Shown here in pieces: positions 40,687 to 48,743 of a stretch of 64,000 bases of DNA; positions within the stretch are counted from its first letter, which is position 1; the number at the start of each line of letters is the position of its first letter. Under the pieces are notes generated by a model that saw only the letters and a program-made list of their open reading frames with translations, was not told where the DNA came from and made no database searches. A program made the position numbers and the translations under genes. This DNA is from Stutzerimonas stutzeri RCH2 (GTDB taxonomy: Bacteria; Pseudomonadota; Gammaproteobacteria; Pseudomonadales; Pseudomonadaceae), in NCBI RefSeq assembly GCF_000327065.1, contig NC_019936.1, positions 3,810,001 to 3,874,000 on the forward strand, written 5' to 3'.

Positions 40687-41964
40687 ATGAAACTGGAAAC
40701 CCTCGCCATCCACGCTGGCTACAGCCCTGATCCCACCACCCGAGCGGTGGCGGTGCCGATCTACCAGACCACCTCCTATGCCTTCGACGACACCCAGCAC
40801 GGTGCGGACCTGTTCGATCTGAAGGTACCGGGCAACATCTATACGCGCATCATGAACCCCACCACCGACGTGCTCGAACAGCGCGTCGCGGCATTGGAAG
40901 GTGGTGTCGCGGCACTCGCCGTGGCTTCGGGCATGGCGGCGATCACCTATGCCATCCAGACCATTGCCGAAGTCGGCGACAATATTGTCTCGGTGGCCAA
41001 ACTCTATGGCGGCACCTACAACCTGTTCGCCCACACCCTGCCGCGCCAGGGCATCGAGGTGCGTTTCGCCGCCCACGATGACATCGCCGCGCTGGAGTCG
41101 CTGATCGACGAGCGCACCAAGGCGGTGTTCTGCGAATCCATCGGCAACCCGGCGGGCAACGTCATCGACCTCGCCGCCCTGGCCGAAGCCGCACACCGCC
41201 ACGGTGTGCCGCTGATCGTCGACAACACCGTCGCCACGCCGATGCTCTGCCGGCCGTTCGAGCATGGCGCCGACATCGTGGTGCATTCGCTGACCAAGTA
41301 CATGGGCGGCCACGGCACCAGCATCGGCGGCATCGTGGTCGACTCCGGCAAGTTTCCCTGGGCGCAGCACAAGAAGCGCTTTGCGCTGCTGAACACTCCC
41401 GATGTGTCCTATCACGGCGTCACCTACACCGAAGCGTTCGGCCCGGCCGCCTTCATCGGCCGCTGCCGTGTGGTGCCGCTGCGCAACATGGGCGCGGCGA
41501 TTTCGCCGTTCAACTCGTTCCTTATCCTGCAGGGGCTGGAAACCCTGGCATTGCGCATGGAGCGCCACTGCGAGAATGCACTGAAGGTCGCCGAATTCCT
41601 GCAGGCCCACCCGCAGGTGGCCTGGGTGAAGTACGCCGGACTGCCGGACCACCCCGAGCATGAGCTGGCGCGGCGCTATATGGGTGGCACGCCGGCGTCG
41701 ATCCTCTGCTTCGGTATCGAGGGCGGCATCGAAGCTGGTGCGCGCTTTATCGACGCACTCAAATTGGTGGTGCGCCTGGTCAATATCGGCGACGCCAAGT
41801 CCCTGGCCTGCCATCCGGCCAGCACCACGCACCGTCAACTGAATGCAGACGAACTCGCCCGCGCCGGTGTCTCCCAGGACCTGATCCGGCTGTCCATCGG
41901 CATCGAGCATATCGACGACATCCTTGCCGATCTGGCGCAGGCGCTGAGCGCTTCCAAGGGTTGA
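40687..41964 (+). CDS. metY: O-acetylhomoserine sulfhydrylase (homocysteine synthase)
   Basis: Cys/Met-metabolism PLP enzyme of 425 residues, making homocysteine from an acyl-homoserine and sulfide. Start MKLETLAIHAGYSPDPTTRA with AAGGAG upstream. Motifs: YTRIMNPTTDVLEQRVAALEGG, SVAKLYGGTYNLF, DNTVATPMLCRP, and HSLTKYMGGHG with the PLP lysine K204; a LACHPASTTHRQ segment lies near the C-terminus. The length, with the insertion typical of MetY, separates it from MetZ/MetB (about 400). Single gene, followed by trxC 68 bp on. Confidence 0.92.
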   Translation: MKLETLAIHAGYSPDPTTRAVAVPIYQTTSYAFDDTQHGADLFDLKVPGNIYTRIMNPTTDVLEQRVAALEGGVAALAVASGMAAITYAIQTIAEVGDNIVSVAKLYGGTYNLFAHTLPRQGIEVRFAAHDDIAALESLIDERTKAVFCESIGNPAGNVIDLAALAEAAHRHGVPLIVDNTVATPMLCRPFEHGADIVVHSLTKYMGGHGTSIGGIVVDSGKFPWAQHKKRFALLNTPDVSYHGVTYTEAFGPAAFIGRCRVVPLRNMGAAISPFNSFLILQGLETLALRMERHCENALKVAEFLQAHPQVAWVKYAGLPDHPEHELARRYMGGTPASILCFGIEGGIEAGARFIDALKLVVRLVNIGDAKSLACHPASTTHRQLNADELARAGVSQDLIRLSIGIEHIDDILADLAQALSASKG

Positions 41965-42032
41965 GGCAGCACGCGCCTTGATATCCGCCAGCGAGGCTCC
42001 ACATTAACGGCATACCGCTGTGGAGCCTCGCC

Positions 42033-42470
42033 ATGACCGAATCGCTGATCATCCCTTGCGCGCACTGCGCCAGCCTCAACCGCATCCCCGTAGACCGGCT
42101 ACAGGACGCGCCACGCTGCGGTCGCTGCAAGGCCGAGGCGCTGCCGAACGCGCCGTTCGATCTGCAACAGAGCCAGTTTGCCAACCAGATCAAGGGCGAC
42201 CTGCCGTTATTGGTGGACGTCTGGGCCAGCTGGTGCGGCCCCTGCCGCAGCTTCGCCCCGACCTTCGCCCAGGCAGCCAGCCAGCTGCATGGTCGTTGCC
42301 GCCTGGCCAAGCTCGACAGCGAGGCCAACGCGCAGCTGTCGACGCAACTCGGCATCCGCTCGATTCCCAGCCTAATCCTGTTCCGCAACGGCCGCGAAGT
42401 CGCACGACAGAGCGGAGCCATGCCGCTGCCGCAGCTAATGGCCTGGCTGGCGCAGCAGGGGATTAGATAA
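42033..42470 (+). CDS. trxC: Thioredoxin TrxC (thioredoxin 2)
   Basis: Cytoplasmic thioredoxin of 145 residues. It has the N-terminal zinc-binding extension typical of TrxC (CAHC near residues 9-12 and CGRC near 29-32), followed by a thioredoxin fold with active site VDVWASWCGPCRSFAP and the cis-proline in IRSIPSLILF. TrxC is usually induced by oxidative stress and reduces disulfides using TrxB. It ends 197 bp before the aryl polyene cluster. Confidence 0.94.
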   Translation: MTESLIIPCAHCASLNRIPVDRLQDAPRCGRCKAEALPNAPFDLQQSQFANQIKGDLPLLVDVWASWCGPCRSFAPTFAQAASQLHGRCRLAKLDSEANAQLSTQLGIRSIPSLILFRNGREVARQSGAMPLPQLMAWLAQQGIR

Positions 42471-42520
42471 CCAGCTGCCGGCACGCCCAGACACTCTGCA
42501 AAGCGGCGAGTTCCACAACT

Positions 42521-42584
42521 ATTGCGACCTCCCATCAGGATATGTATCGCAATGTTTGCGTAGCCTTCATGGCACTTGGATAAT
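42521..42584 (+). promoter_or_regulatory. Candidate promoter and operator of the aryl polyene cluster
   Basis: TTGCGT (42,556-42,561), 17 bp, GATAAT (42,579-42,584), 83 bp upstream of the first cluster gene. Just upstream are two arms of a 7-bp inverted repeat, ATTGCGA (42,521-42,527) and TCGCAAT (42,547-42,553), placed where an activator would bind. No regulator gene is in the cluster itself, so the binding protein is unknown. Confidence 0.45.
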
Positions 42585-42667
42585 GCCCGCACTTTTCGAG
42601 CGGCACTTTCAATGCAAGCAACACACGGACGTCTGTACGCCGGCCTCGTCACGGGAGCCGCGCGAGC

Positions 42668-43396
42668 ATGAGCGCAATACGCTTCGACATCGACCAATGG
42701 CAGGCCTGGGCTCCGGGCCGTACCTGCCAGGACGACTGGTCGCGCTGGGCGTGTGCTAGCCAATGGCAGGACGATCCAGAGGCGCAGCCGGATGTATCCT
42801 TCCTACCGGCGATGCAGCGCAGGCGCTTGAGCCGACTGGCGCGAATGGTATTTGCTGTTGCCCATCCACTGGCCGAAGGCCAGCCTCCGATGCCGTTTGT
42901 GTACGCGTCGCGCCATGGCGAAACCACGCGCAATTTCGCCCTGCTCAGCGATCTGGCGGATACGCAACCGCTGTCGCCAACCCAGTTCAGCCTCTCCGTG
43001 CACAATGCCATCGTCGGGCTCTGGTCAATATTCCAGAGCGATACCAGTGAGATGACCGCTATTGCTGCGGAGGGCGACGGGCTGGAACACGCGGTGCTCG
43101 AGGCCAGTCTGCTGCTGAAGGAAGGCGCGCCCGCTGTCCTGCTGGTGATCGCCGAAGAGTCGCCCCCCGAAGCCTATCGCCCATGGATCGACGAATGCAC
43201 GCCTTATGCGCTGGCCTTGCGGCTGACCAAAGGCGACAGCTGGCAACTGCAACTGCAACTGCAGGCTGCCGATGATCCAACGCCGCAGCGGCACCAGCCC
43301 CATGCCCTGCAACTGATCCGGGCCTTGCTTGGCGACGATTCCCAATTCACGCATCACTGGAAGACGCGCAAATGGAACTGGCAGCGGACTCGCTGA
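42668..43396 (+). CDS. apeC: Aryl polyene chain length factor (ketosynthase-like, ApeC)
   Basis: Protein of 242 residues resembling the N-terminal half of a beta-ketoacyl synthase but short and without the Cys-His-His triad, as expected for the CLF-like partner of ketosynthase ApeO. Recognisable segments: RRRLSRLARMVFAVAHPL, FVYASRHGETTRN, and PLSPTQFSLSVHNAIVGLWS. In E. coli, ApeC and ApeO form a heterodimer that elongates the polyene. It is the first gene of a plus-strand set without gaps and overlaps apeD by 25 bp. Nothing resembling apeA or the methyltransferase apeB lies upstream. Confidence 0.85.
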   Translation: MSAIRFDIDQWQAWAPGRTCQDDWSRWACASQWQDDPEAQPDVSFLPAMQRRRLSRLARMVFAVAHPLAEGQPPMPFVYASRHGETTRNFALLSDLADTQPLSPTQFSLSVHNAIVGLWSIFQSDTSEMTAIAAEGDGLEHAVLEASLLLKEGAPAVLLVIAEESPPEAYRPWIDECTPYALALRLTKGDSWQLQLQLQAADDPTPQRHQPHALQLIRALLGDDSQFTHHWKTRKWNWQRTR

Positions 43397-44178
43397 AGCG
43401 GCCCAACGCGCCCTGGCTATGGCGCCTCGTCGCCACCGGCCTGTCGTTCGTCCTGTTCGGCATTGGCGGTCTTTGCCTGCGGCTGATCGTATTCCCGCTG
43501 CTTTCGCTGCTTCCGGGCGATGCGGACACACATCGTCGCCGCGCGCGGCAGACGGTCAGCCGGCTGTTCTGGCTGTTCGTGCAGTTCATGTACCGCAGCG
43601 GCGTGCTCACCTATGAGGTCGAGGGCGCCGAGCGGCTGGGGCGCCCGGGTCAGCTGATCATTGCCAATCATCCCTCGCTGATCGACGTTGTGGTGCTGAT
43701 CGCACTGATCCGCGACGCCAACTGCGTGGTCAAGCAGAGCCTATGGGACAATCCCTTCACCCGCGGTCCGATCCGGGCCGCGCAGTACATCAGCAACGAC
43801 GGCAGCGCCGAGATGCTCGACGAAGCCGCCGAAGCCCTGCAGCAGGGCCAGACGCTGATCATCTTTCCCGAGGGCACCCGCACCACGCCCGGCCAGGCTC
43901 CACAGTTTCATCGCGGGGCGGCGGCCATTGCCTTGCGCGGCGCGCGACTGGTGACGCCGGTGGTGATCAGCGTGACACCGACCACGCTGACCAAGGCCGA
44001 GCCCTGGTACCGCATTCCCTCGCGGCGCTTCCACTTCCATCTGCGCGTCGGTGAAGACATCGACCCACAAACGTTCGCTGCCCAAGGCGCGGCGCCGATT
44101 GCCTCGCGCCGCCTCAACGACCATCTGCACCGACACTTCATAAAGGAGCTCGCATTCGATGAGCCAACTCAAGCTTGA
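43372..44178 (+). CDS. apeD: PlsC-like acyltransferase (ApeD)
   Basis: 1-acyl-glycerol-3-phosphate acyltransferase family protein of 268 residues, with an N-terminal membrane helix (LSFVLFGIGGLCLRLIVFPLL). Acyltransferase motif I is NHPSLID, the HX4D pair, and motif III is IIFPEGTRTTPG. Length fits PlsC relatives. In aryl polyene clusters such enzymes are proposed to help attach the polyene carboxylate to a lipid anchor; the acceptor is not known. It starts inside apeC and runs into apeE (20-bp overlap), implying tight translational coupling. Confidence 0.87.
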   Translation: MELAADSLKRPNAPWLWRLVATGLSFVLFGIGGLCLRLIVFPLLSLLPGDADTHRRRARQTVSRLFWLFVQFMYRSGVLTYEVEGAERLGRPGQLIIANHPSLIDVVVLIALIRDANCVVKQSLWDNPFTRGPIRAAQYISNDGSAEMLDEAAEALQQGQTLIIFPEGTRTTPGQAPQFHRGAAAIALRGARLVTPVVISVTPTTLTKAEPWYRIPSRRFHFHLRVGEDIDPQTFAAQGAAPIASRRLNDHLHRHFIKELAFDEPTQA

Positions 44179-44422
44179 AATCAAGCAACTGATCATCGAC
44201 GCCCTGGGTCTGGAAGACCTCGGCCCGGACGACATCGTCGCCGACCAGCCACTGTTCGGCGAAGGCCTTGGCCTCGACTCGGTGGACGCCCTGGAACTCG
44301 GTCTGGCGATCCAGAAGCGCTTCGGCATCAAGATCGACGCCGACGCCAAGGACACCCGCAAACATTTCGCCAGCGTCGACAGCCTGGCAGCCTTCGTCAG
44401 CGCCAGCCGCGCCATCGCCTGA
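44159..44422 (+). CDS. apeE: Acyl carrier protein 1 (ApeE)
   Basis: Phosphopantetheine carrier of 87 residues. The modified serine is S41 in GLGLDSVDALEL, preceded by the usual helix I and followed by FGIKIDADA. It is acidic and has the four-helix ACP pattern. Together with ApeF it carries the growing aryl polyene thioester. It overlaps the end of apeD by 20 bp; apeF follows after 12 bp. A 4'-phosphopantetheinyl transferase is not in the cluster, so a housekeeping enzyme must load it. Confidence 0.92.
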   Translation: MSQLKLEIKQLIIDALGLEDLGPDDIVADQPLFGEGLGLDSVDALELGLAIQKRFGIKIDADAKDTRKHFASVDSLAAFVSASRAIA

Positions 44423-44434
44423 GGAGCATCTGCC

Positions 44435-44692
44435 GTGAACAGCCGTAACGAGATTTTCCAGACCCTGCGCGACGCCCTGGTGGAACTGTTCGAACTCGAA
44501 CCCGAGCGCATCACTCTCGAGGCCAACCTCTATCAGGACCTGGAGATCGACAGTATCGACGCCGTCGACCTGATCGACCATATCAAGCGCCAGACCGGCA
44601 AGAAGATTGCCGCCGAGGAGTTCAAGGCCGTGCGCACCGTCGGTGACGTAGTGGAGGCGGTCTATCGCCTGACCAGCGCGGAAACCGCCTGA
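44435..44692 (+). CDS. apeF: Acyl carrier protein 2 (ApeF)
   Basis: Second ACP of the cluster, 85 residues, with phosphopantetheine serine S40 in DLEIDSIDAVDLIDHI. It begins with GTG and has a GGAG ribosome-binding site 8 nt upstream. It shares little identity with ApeE beyond the fold, so the two probably have different partners, for example starter loading versus elongation. That division is inference. Confidence 0.92.
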   Translation: MNSRNEIFQTLRDALVELFELEPERITLEANLYQDLEIDSIDAVDLIDHIKRQTGKKIAAEEFKAVRTVGDVVEAVYRLTSAETA

Positions 44693-44741
44693 CCGGCATC
44701 GCGCCAGCCCCGCAGCACAACCACGGTTTTTCGGACTCCTG

Positions 44742-45317
44742 ATGCTTCCACGCTCATCCACCATCCCGCCCGGCCTGGCCCGCATAGCAGGCCTCGCCTT
44801 GCTGCTCGCCGGGCTGGCCTATCCGTTCGCCGTCTACTTCGGCATCGAGCACCTCTCGCCGCGGGTATTCGCTGCGCTGCTCGGGGCGCTCTGGCTTGCC
44901 CGCCTGCTGAGCAGCGAGCGCGCCGCCAGCCGCGGCACGGCCGCTGTCGCGCTGCTGTTCTGCCTTGCCCTGGCGCTACTTGATGACGGTGTCCTGCTGC
45001 GCTGGTATCCGGTCCTGATCAACGCCGCCATGCTTGCGCTGTTCGCCGGCAGCCTGTTCGTCGGCATGCCAGTGATCGAGCGTCTGGCGCGGCTGCAGGA
45101 GCCCGATCTGGCGGAAGCCGGCGTGCGCTATACGCGGCAAGTGACCAAGGTCTGGGTGGGCTTTTTTATCTTCAACGGCACCATCGCCGCCGCCCTGACG
45201 CTGTGGGCGCCGCTGGCCTGGTGGACGCTGTACAACGGCCTGATCGCCTACGGCCTGATGGGCCTGCTGTTCGCCGGCGAGTGGCTGGTGCGCCAGCGGG
45301 TCAGAGGCCGCCCATGA
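44742..45317 (+). CDS. apeG: Integral membrane protein of aryl polyene clusters (ApeG, COG4648)
   Basis: Hydrophobic protein of 191 residues with about six membrane segments (for example IAGLALLLAGLAYPFAVYF and VWVGFFIFNGTIAAALTLW). It belongs to a family of predicted membrane proteins found almost only in aryl polyene and flexirubin clusters. Function not known; anchoring the cytoplasmic synthesis complex at the membrane is one idea. Its stop overlaps the ATG of the next gene (ATGA). Confidence 0.8.
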   Translation: MLPRSSTIPPGLARIAGLALLLAGLAYPFAVYFGIEHLSPRVFAALLGALWLARLLSSERAASRGTAAVALLFCLALALLDDGVLLRWYPVLINAAMLALFAGSLFVGMPVIERLARLQEPDLAEAGVRYTRQVTKVWVGFFIFNGTIAAALTLWAPLAWWTLYNGLIAYGLMGLLFAGEWLVRQRVRGRP

Positions 45318-46990
45318 GCTGGATCGCCCTGTGTGAACTACTGACTTCAGGCGAATCGCGCCCGGTAACCGATGCCCCGTCGTTGTCGCTCGCCCAGGTG
45401 CAACAGCAGGCGCTGCAGCTGGCCGGTGGGCTGCAGCGACGCAACGTGCGCAGCCTGGCCGTGCACCTGGAGGATGCCGCGCAGCTGGCGATCGCCCTGC
45501 TCGGCACCTGGCGCGCCGGGGCCCGTGTGCTACTGCCGGCAGACCTGCAGCCGGCGAACCGTGAGCGCCTGGATGCACAGGCCGAGCTGTGGCTGACCGA
45601 TCTGCCTGGCGATCACAGCCTGACGGACCTGTTGGGCGAGCCTTTGGGCGCCGTCGAGCTCGATCCACAACTGCTCGGCCTGACGCTCTGCACCTCCGGC
45701 TCCAGCGGCCAGCCCAAACTGATCGACAAGCGCCTGGTGCAGCTCGCCCATGAGGTCGAGACGCTGGAAGCGCTGTGGGGCGCCGACCTCGGAGCTGCCA
45801 GCGTGATCGGCAGCGTCGCCACGCAACACATCTACGGCCTGCTGTTCCGTGTGCTCTGGCCGCTGTGCGCCGGCCGTCCCATGCTGCGCCGCACCCTGCC
45901 ATTCGCCGAGGACATGCAGCGGGCCAGCCGTGAACACCCGGCGTTCTGCTGGGTGGCCAGTCCCGCCCTGCTCAAGCGCATGGGCGACAACCTCGACTGG
46001 CCGGCATTGCGCCAGGTGCGCCGGGTGTTCTCCTCCGGCGGCCCATTGCCAATCGAAGCCGCGGAGCTGCTGCAACAGCGCCTTGGCCAGTGGCCTACCG
46101 AGATCTACGGCAGTTCGGAAACCGGCGGCATCGCCTGGCGCCAGGGCGGCGAGCTGTGGCAGCCGCTGCCGGGCGTCGAGCTCGGCCAGGACGATCACGG
46201 CGCGCTACGCGTGGCCTCGCCCTGGCTCGCCGGCGGGCACGTTGAACAGACCGCCGATGGCGCCAAGTTGCACGCCGATGGCCGTTTCGCCCTGTGTGGC
46301 CGGCTGGATCGCATCGTCAAGCTGGAAGAGAAGCGCGTTTCGCTGCCGATGCTGGAAAGCGCGCTGGCCGAGCACGCCTTCGTCAGCGAGGCGCGCCTGG
46401 GCGTCATCCAGGAGCAGCGGGCCTATCTCGGCGCGTTGGTGGCGCTGAGCGAGGCTGGCATATTCGCCCTGCGCAACCAGGGGCGGCGCGCCGTCACCCA
46501 GGCTCTGCGCCAACATCTGAACGACCACTGCGAAGCATTGGCCCTGCCGCGACGCTGGCGCCTGCTGCATCAGCTACCGGGCAATGCCCAAGGCAAACTG
46601 CCCCAGGCCGAACTCGACGGCCTGCTGCTGGCGCCGCGCCCGCGCGAACCGGAGCGCCTGCAGCAGCAGTGGCAGAACGACCACTGGCAGATCGAGCTGC
46701 GCGTGCCGCTGGACCTGGCGCACTTCAGCGGCCATTTCCCGCGTACGCCGGTGCTGCCGGGCGTGGTGCAGATCGAATGGGCGATGGACCTCGCGCGCGA
46801 ATTGTTCAACGACTTGCCGCCCCGCTTCGCCGGCATGGAAGTGCTGAAATTCCAGCAGCTGGCTCGCCCGGGTGATCGTCTGGAGCTAAGCCTGCGTTTC
46901 GATCATGAGCGCGGAAAGCTGTACTTCGCCTATCACAACGCCGGCAAGCCCTGCTCGTCCGGCCGCATCCTGCTGGGAGTTCGTCCATGA
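45314..46990 (+). CDS. Aryl-ACP ligase fused to ApeI-like 3-hydroxyacyl-ACP dehydratase
   Basis: Two-domain protein of 558 residues. Residues 1 to about 445 are an adenylate-forming ligase: CTSGSSGQPKLIDK (ATP loop), YGSSETGGIAWR (A5), GRLDRIVKLEEKRVSL (A8) and the catalytic lysine region GNAQGKLPQ (A10). From about 455 to the end is a hot-dog dehydratase domain with HFSGHFPRTPVLPGVVQIEW, as in ApeI and FabZ-like proteins. In E. coli these are separate ApeH and ApeI. The ligase probably loads the aryl acid made by the ammonia-lyase onto ACP; the second domain dehydrates 3-hydroxy intermediates with ApeP. Confidence 0.87.
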   Translation: MSWIALCELLTSGESRPVTDAPSLSLAQVQQQALQLAGGLQRRNVRSLAVHLEDAAQLAIALLGTWRAGARVLLPADLQPANRERLDAQAELWLTDLPGDHSLTDLLGEPLGAVELDPQLLGLTLCTSGSSGQPKLIDKRLVQLAHEVETLEALWGADLGAASVIGSVATQHIYGLLFRVLWPLCAGRPMLRRTLPFAEDMQRASREHPAFCWVASPALLKRMGDNLDWPALRQVRRVFSSGGPLPIEAAELLQQRLGQWPTEIYGSSETGGIAWRQGGELWQPLPGVELGQDDHGALRVASPWLAGGHVEQTADGAKLHADGRFALCGRLDRIVKLEEKRVSLPMLESALAEHAFVSEARLGVIQEQRAYLGALVALSEAGIFALRNQGRRAVTQALRQHLNDHCEALALPRRWRLLHQLPGNAQGKLPQAELDGLLLAPRPREPERLQQQWQNDHWQIELRVPLDLAHFSGHFPRTPVLPGVVQIEWAMDLARELFNDLPPRFAGMEVLKFQQLARPGDRLELSLRFDHERGKLYFAYHNAGKPCSSGRILLGVRP

Positions 46991-47802
46991 CCACGCTGAA
47001 TCCCCTGCCGCCTGTAGTGGGCCAGCCGTGCACCAGCGCGATGCTCGCGCCGCCGGTCGAAGACGACTGGTTCAAGCCCTGCGCGGTGATTCCGGTCTAC
47101 AACCACGAGCGCAGCCTGCCCGCTGTGGTCGCCGCACTGCGCGCGGCGGATCTGCCCTGCGTGCTGGTGGATGACGGCTCCTGCCCAGCCGCTGCAGCGG
47201 TTATCGACGAGCTGGCGGAGCAGGCAAGCGTCTTCCTGCTCCGCCATCCGCGCAATCAGGGCAAGGGTGGCGCAGTGATCAGCGGCCTGCGCGAGGCGCA
47301 GCGACTGGGCTTCAGCCATGCGCTGCAGGTCGACGCCGACGGCCAGCACGACCTGTCCGGTGTCGAGCTGTTCCTCGACCGCGCCAGCCAGGCGCCGGAC
47401 GCGGTGATCTGCGGCTATCCGCGATACGACGCCAGCGTGCCCAAGGGGCGCCTGTATGCCCGCTACCTGACCCATGTCTGGGTCTGGATCAACACCCTGT
47501 CGCTGGCGATCCGCGACTCCATGTGCGGCTTCCGTGTCTACCCGCTGGAGCCGACGTTGGCGTTGCTCGACCGCGTGCGCCTGGGCCGGCGCATGGATTT
47601 CGACACCGAGATCCTGGTGCGCCTGCACTGGCAGCAGCAGCCGATGGTCTGGCTGCCGACGCGGGTGCATTACCCGGCCGATGGCGTCTCGCACTTCCGC
47701 CTCTGGCTGGACAACGCACTGATCTCCGCCATGCATGCCCGGCTGTTCTTCGGCATGCTGCTGCGCGCGCCAAAACTGCTCGCCCGGCGTCTGCAACGAT
47801 GA
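46987..47802 (+). CDS. Family 2 glycosyltransferase
   Basis: Cytoplasmic GT2 enzyme of 271 residues without clear membrane helices. Motifs: CAVIPVYNHERSLPAVV at the start of the GT-A fold, VLVDDGS (nucleotide site), NQGKGGAVISGLREA and the DADGQHD metal motif. The DSMCGFRVYP segment is typical of dolichol-phosphate-mannose-synthase-like members. In E. coli APE clusters the corresponding ApeJ function is reported as a combined glycosyltransferase/acyltransferase; here the two activities are encoded separately with the next gene. A sugar linkage between polyene and lipid is the likely product, but donor and acceptor are unknown. Confidence 0.85.
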   Translation: MTTLNPLPPVVGQPCTSAMLAPPVEDDWFKPCAVIPVYNHERSLPAVVAALRAADLPCVLVDDGSCPAAAAVIDELAEQASVFLLRHPRNQGKGGAVISGLREAQRLGFSHALQVDADGQHDLSGVELFLDRASQAPDAVICGYPRYDASVPKGRLYARYLTHVWVWINTLSLAIRDSMCGFRVYPLEPTLALLDRVRLGRRMDFDTEILVRLHWQQQPMVWLPTRVHYPADGVSHFRLWLDNALISAMHARLFFGMLLRAPKLLARRLQR

Positions 47803-48743
47803 GCGAAGCCCCAGTGCCCTCGCATTGGGCGGCGCAGCGCGAGCGCGGCAGTTTCGCGCTGATGCGCCTGACCGCCTGGGCGGTACGGGTCCTGGGTCGG
47901 CGCACCATGGCGCCGCTGCTGTATCTGATCGTGCTGTATTTCTACCTGTTCGGCCGCAGCGCCCGGAACAGCGCGCGCCAGTATCAGGGCTATCTGGCGC
48001 GCTGGAGCGGTCGCGCCGAACTGCAGCCGAGCACGCGCTCGGTCTATCGCCAGTTCATGAGTTTCGCCGAAGCGCTGTTGGACAAGCTGGATGTCTGGAG
48101 CGGGCGCGTCGGGCGGGAACGCCTGGTGATCCACGACCCGACCAACCTGCACGCCAGCCTCGCCGGGCCGCGCGGTCAGCTGCTGGTCGGCTCGCACCTG
48201 GGCAATCTGGAGATCTGCCGGGCACTGGCCGAGATCGGCGGCGAAGTAAGGATGAACGTGCTGGTACACACCCGTCACGCCGAGCAGTTCAATCGGCTAC
48301 TGGACCAGTCCGGCGCCGACAACCTGCGGCTGATCCAGGTCAGCGAGCTGGTCCCGGCGACCATGCTGCAGCTGTCCCAGCGCCTGGAGCGCGGCGAGTG
48401 GCTGGCCATCGCCGGTGATCGGGTGCCGCTGCACGGCGGACGCACCGCCATGGCCGACTTCCTCGGTCAGGCGGCAGCTTTTCCCCAGGGCCCCTGGCTG
48501 CTCGCCGGCCTGCTGGAGTGCCCGGTGAATCTGCTGTTCTGTCTCAAGCAGGACGAGCACTTCCATGTGCATCTCGAACCCTTCGCCGAACGCATCCGCT
48601 GGCGCCGCGCCGACCGCGACGCGGTGATCGCGCAAGCAGTGCAGCGCTACGCCGACCGCCTCGCCGCGCGCTGCCTGGAGGCGCCCCTGCAATGGTTCAA
48701 CTTCTATCCCTTCTGGAACACACAGGACCCGCGTCGTGACTGA
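47799..48743 (+). CDS. LpxL-like lauroyl/acyltransferase
   Basis: Lipid A late-acyltransferase family protein of 314 residues with an N-terminal membrane helix (LLYLIVLYFYLFG). It keeps the family HX4E-like motif in SHLGNLEICRAL (H and E five residues apart) and GDRVPLHGG. In aryl polyene clusters such enzymes probably acylate the glycolipid to which the polyene is bound; the true acceptor is not known. ATG 47799 overlaps the stop of the glycosyltransferase gene by 4 bp. The stop is overlapped by the next gene by 8 bp. Confidence 0.85.
   Translation: MSEAPVPSHWAAQRERGSFALMRLTAWAVRVLGRRTMAPLLYLIVLYFYLFGRSARNSARQYQGYLARWSGRAELQPSTRSVYRQFMSFAEALLDKLDVWSGRVGRERLVIHDPTNLHASLAGPRGQLLVGSHLGNLEICRALAEIGGEVRMNVLVHTRHAEQFNRLLDQSGADNLRLIQVSELVPATMLQLSQRLERGEWLAIAGDRVPLHGGRTAMADFLGQAAAFPQGPWLLAGLLECPVNLLFCLKQDEHFHVHLEPFAERIRWRRADRDAVIAQAVQRYADRLAARCLEAPLQWFNFYPFWNTQDPRRD

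Noticed and set aside
38793..40709. 638-residue minus-strand frame over the DASS permease
   Set aside because: Composition (Arg, Gln, His, Asp repeats) is that of a reverse-frame artefact; the plus-strand transporter is unambiguous.
42571..42591. Sigma-54 promoter before apeC
   Set aside because: TGGCAC is present, but the -12 element would read TAATGC, not TTGC; a sigma-70 reading has better spacing.
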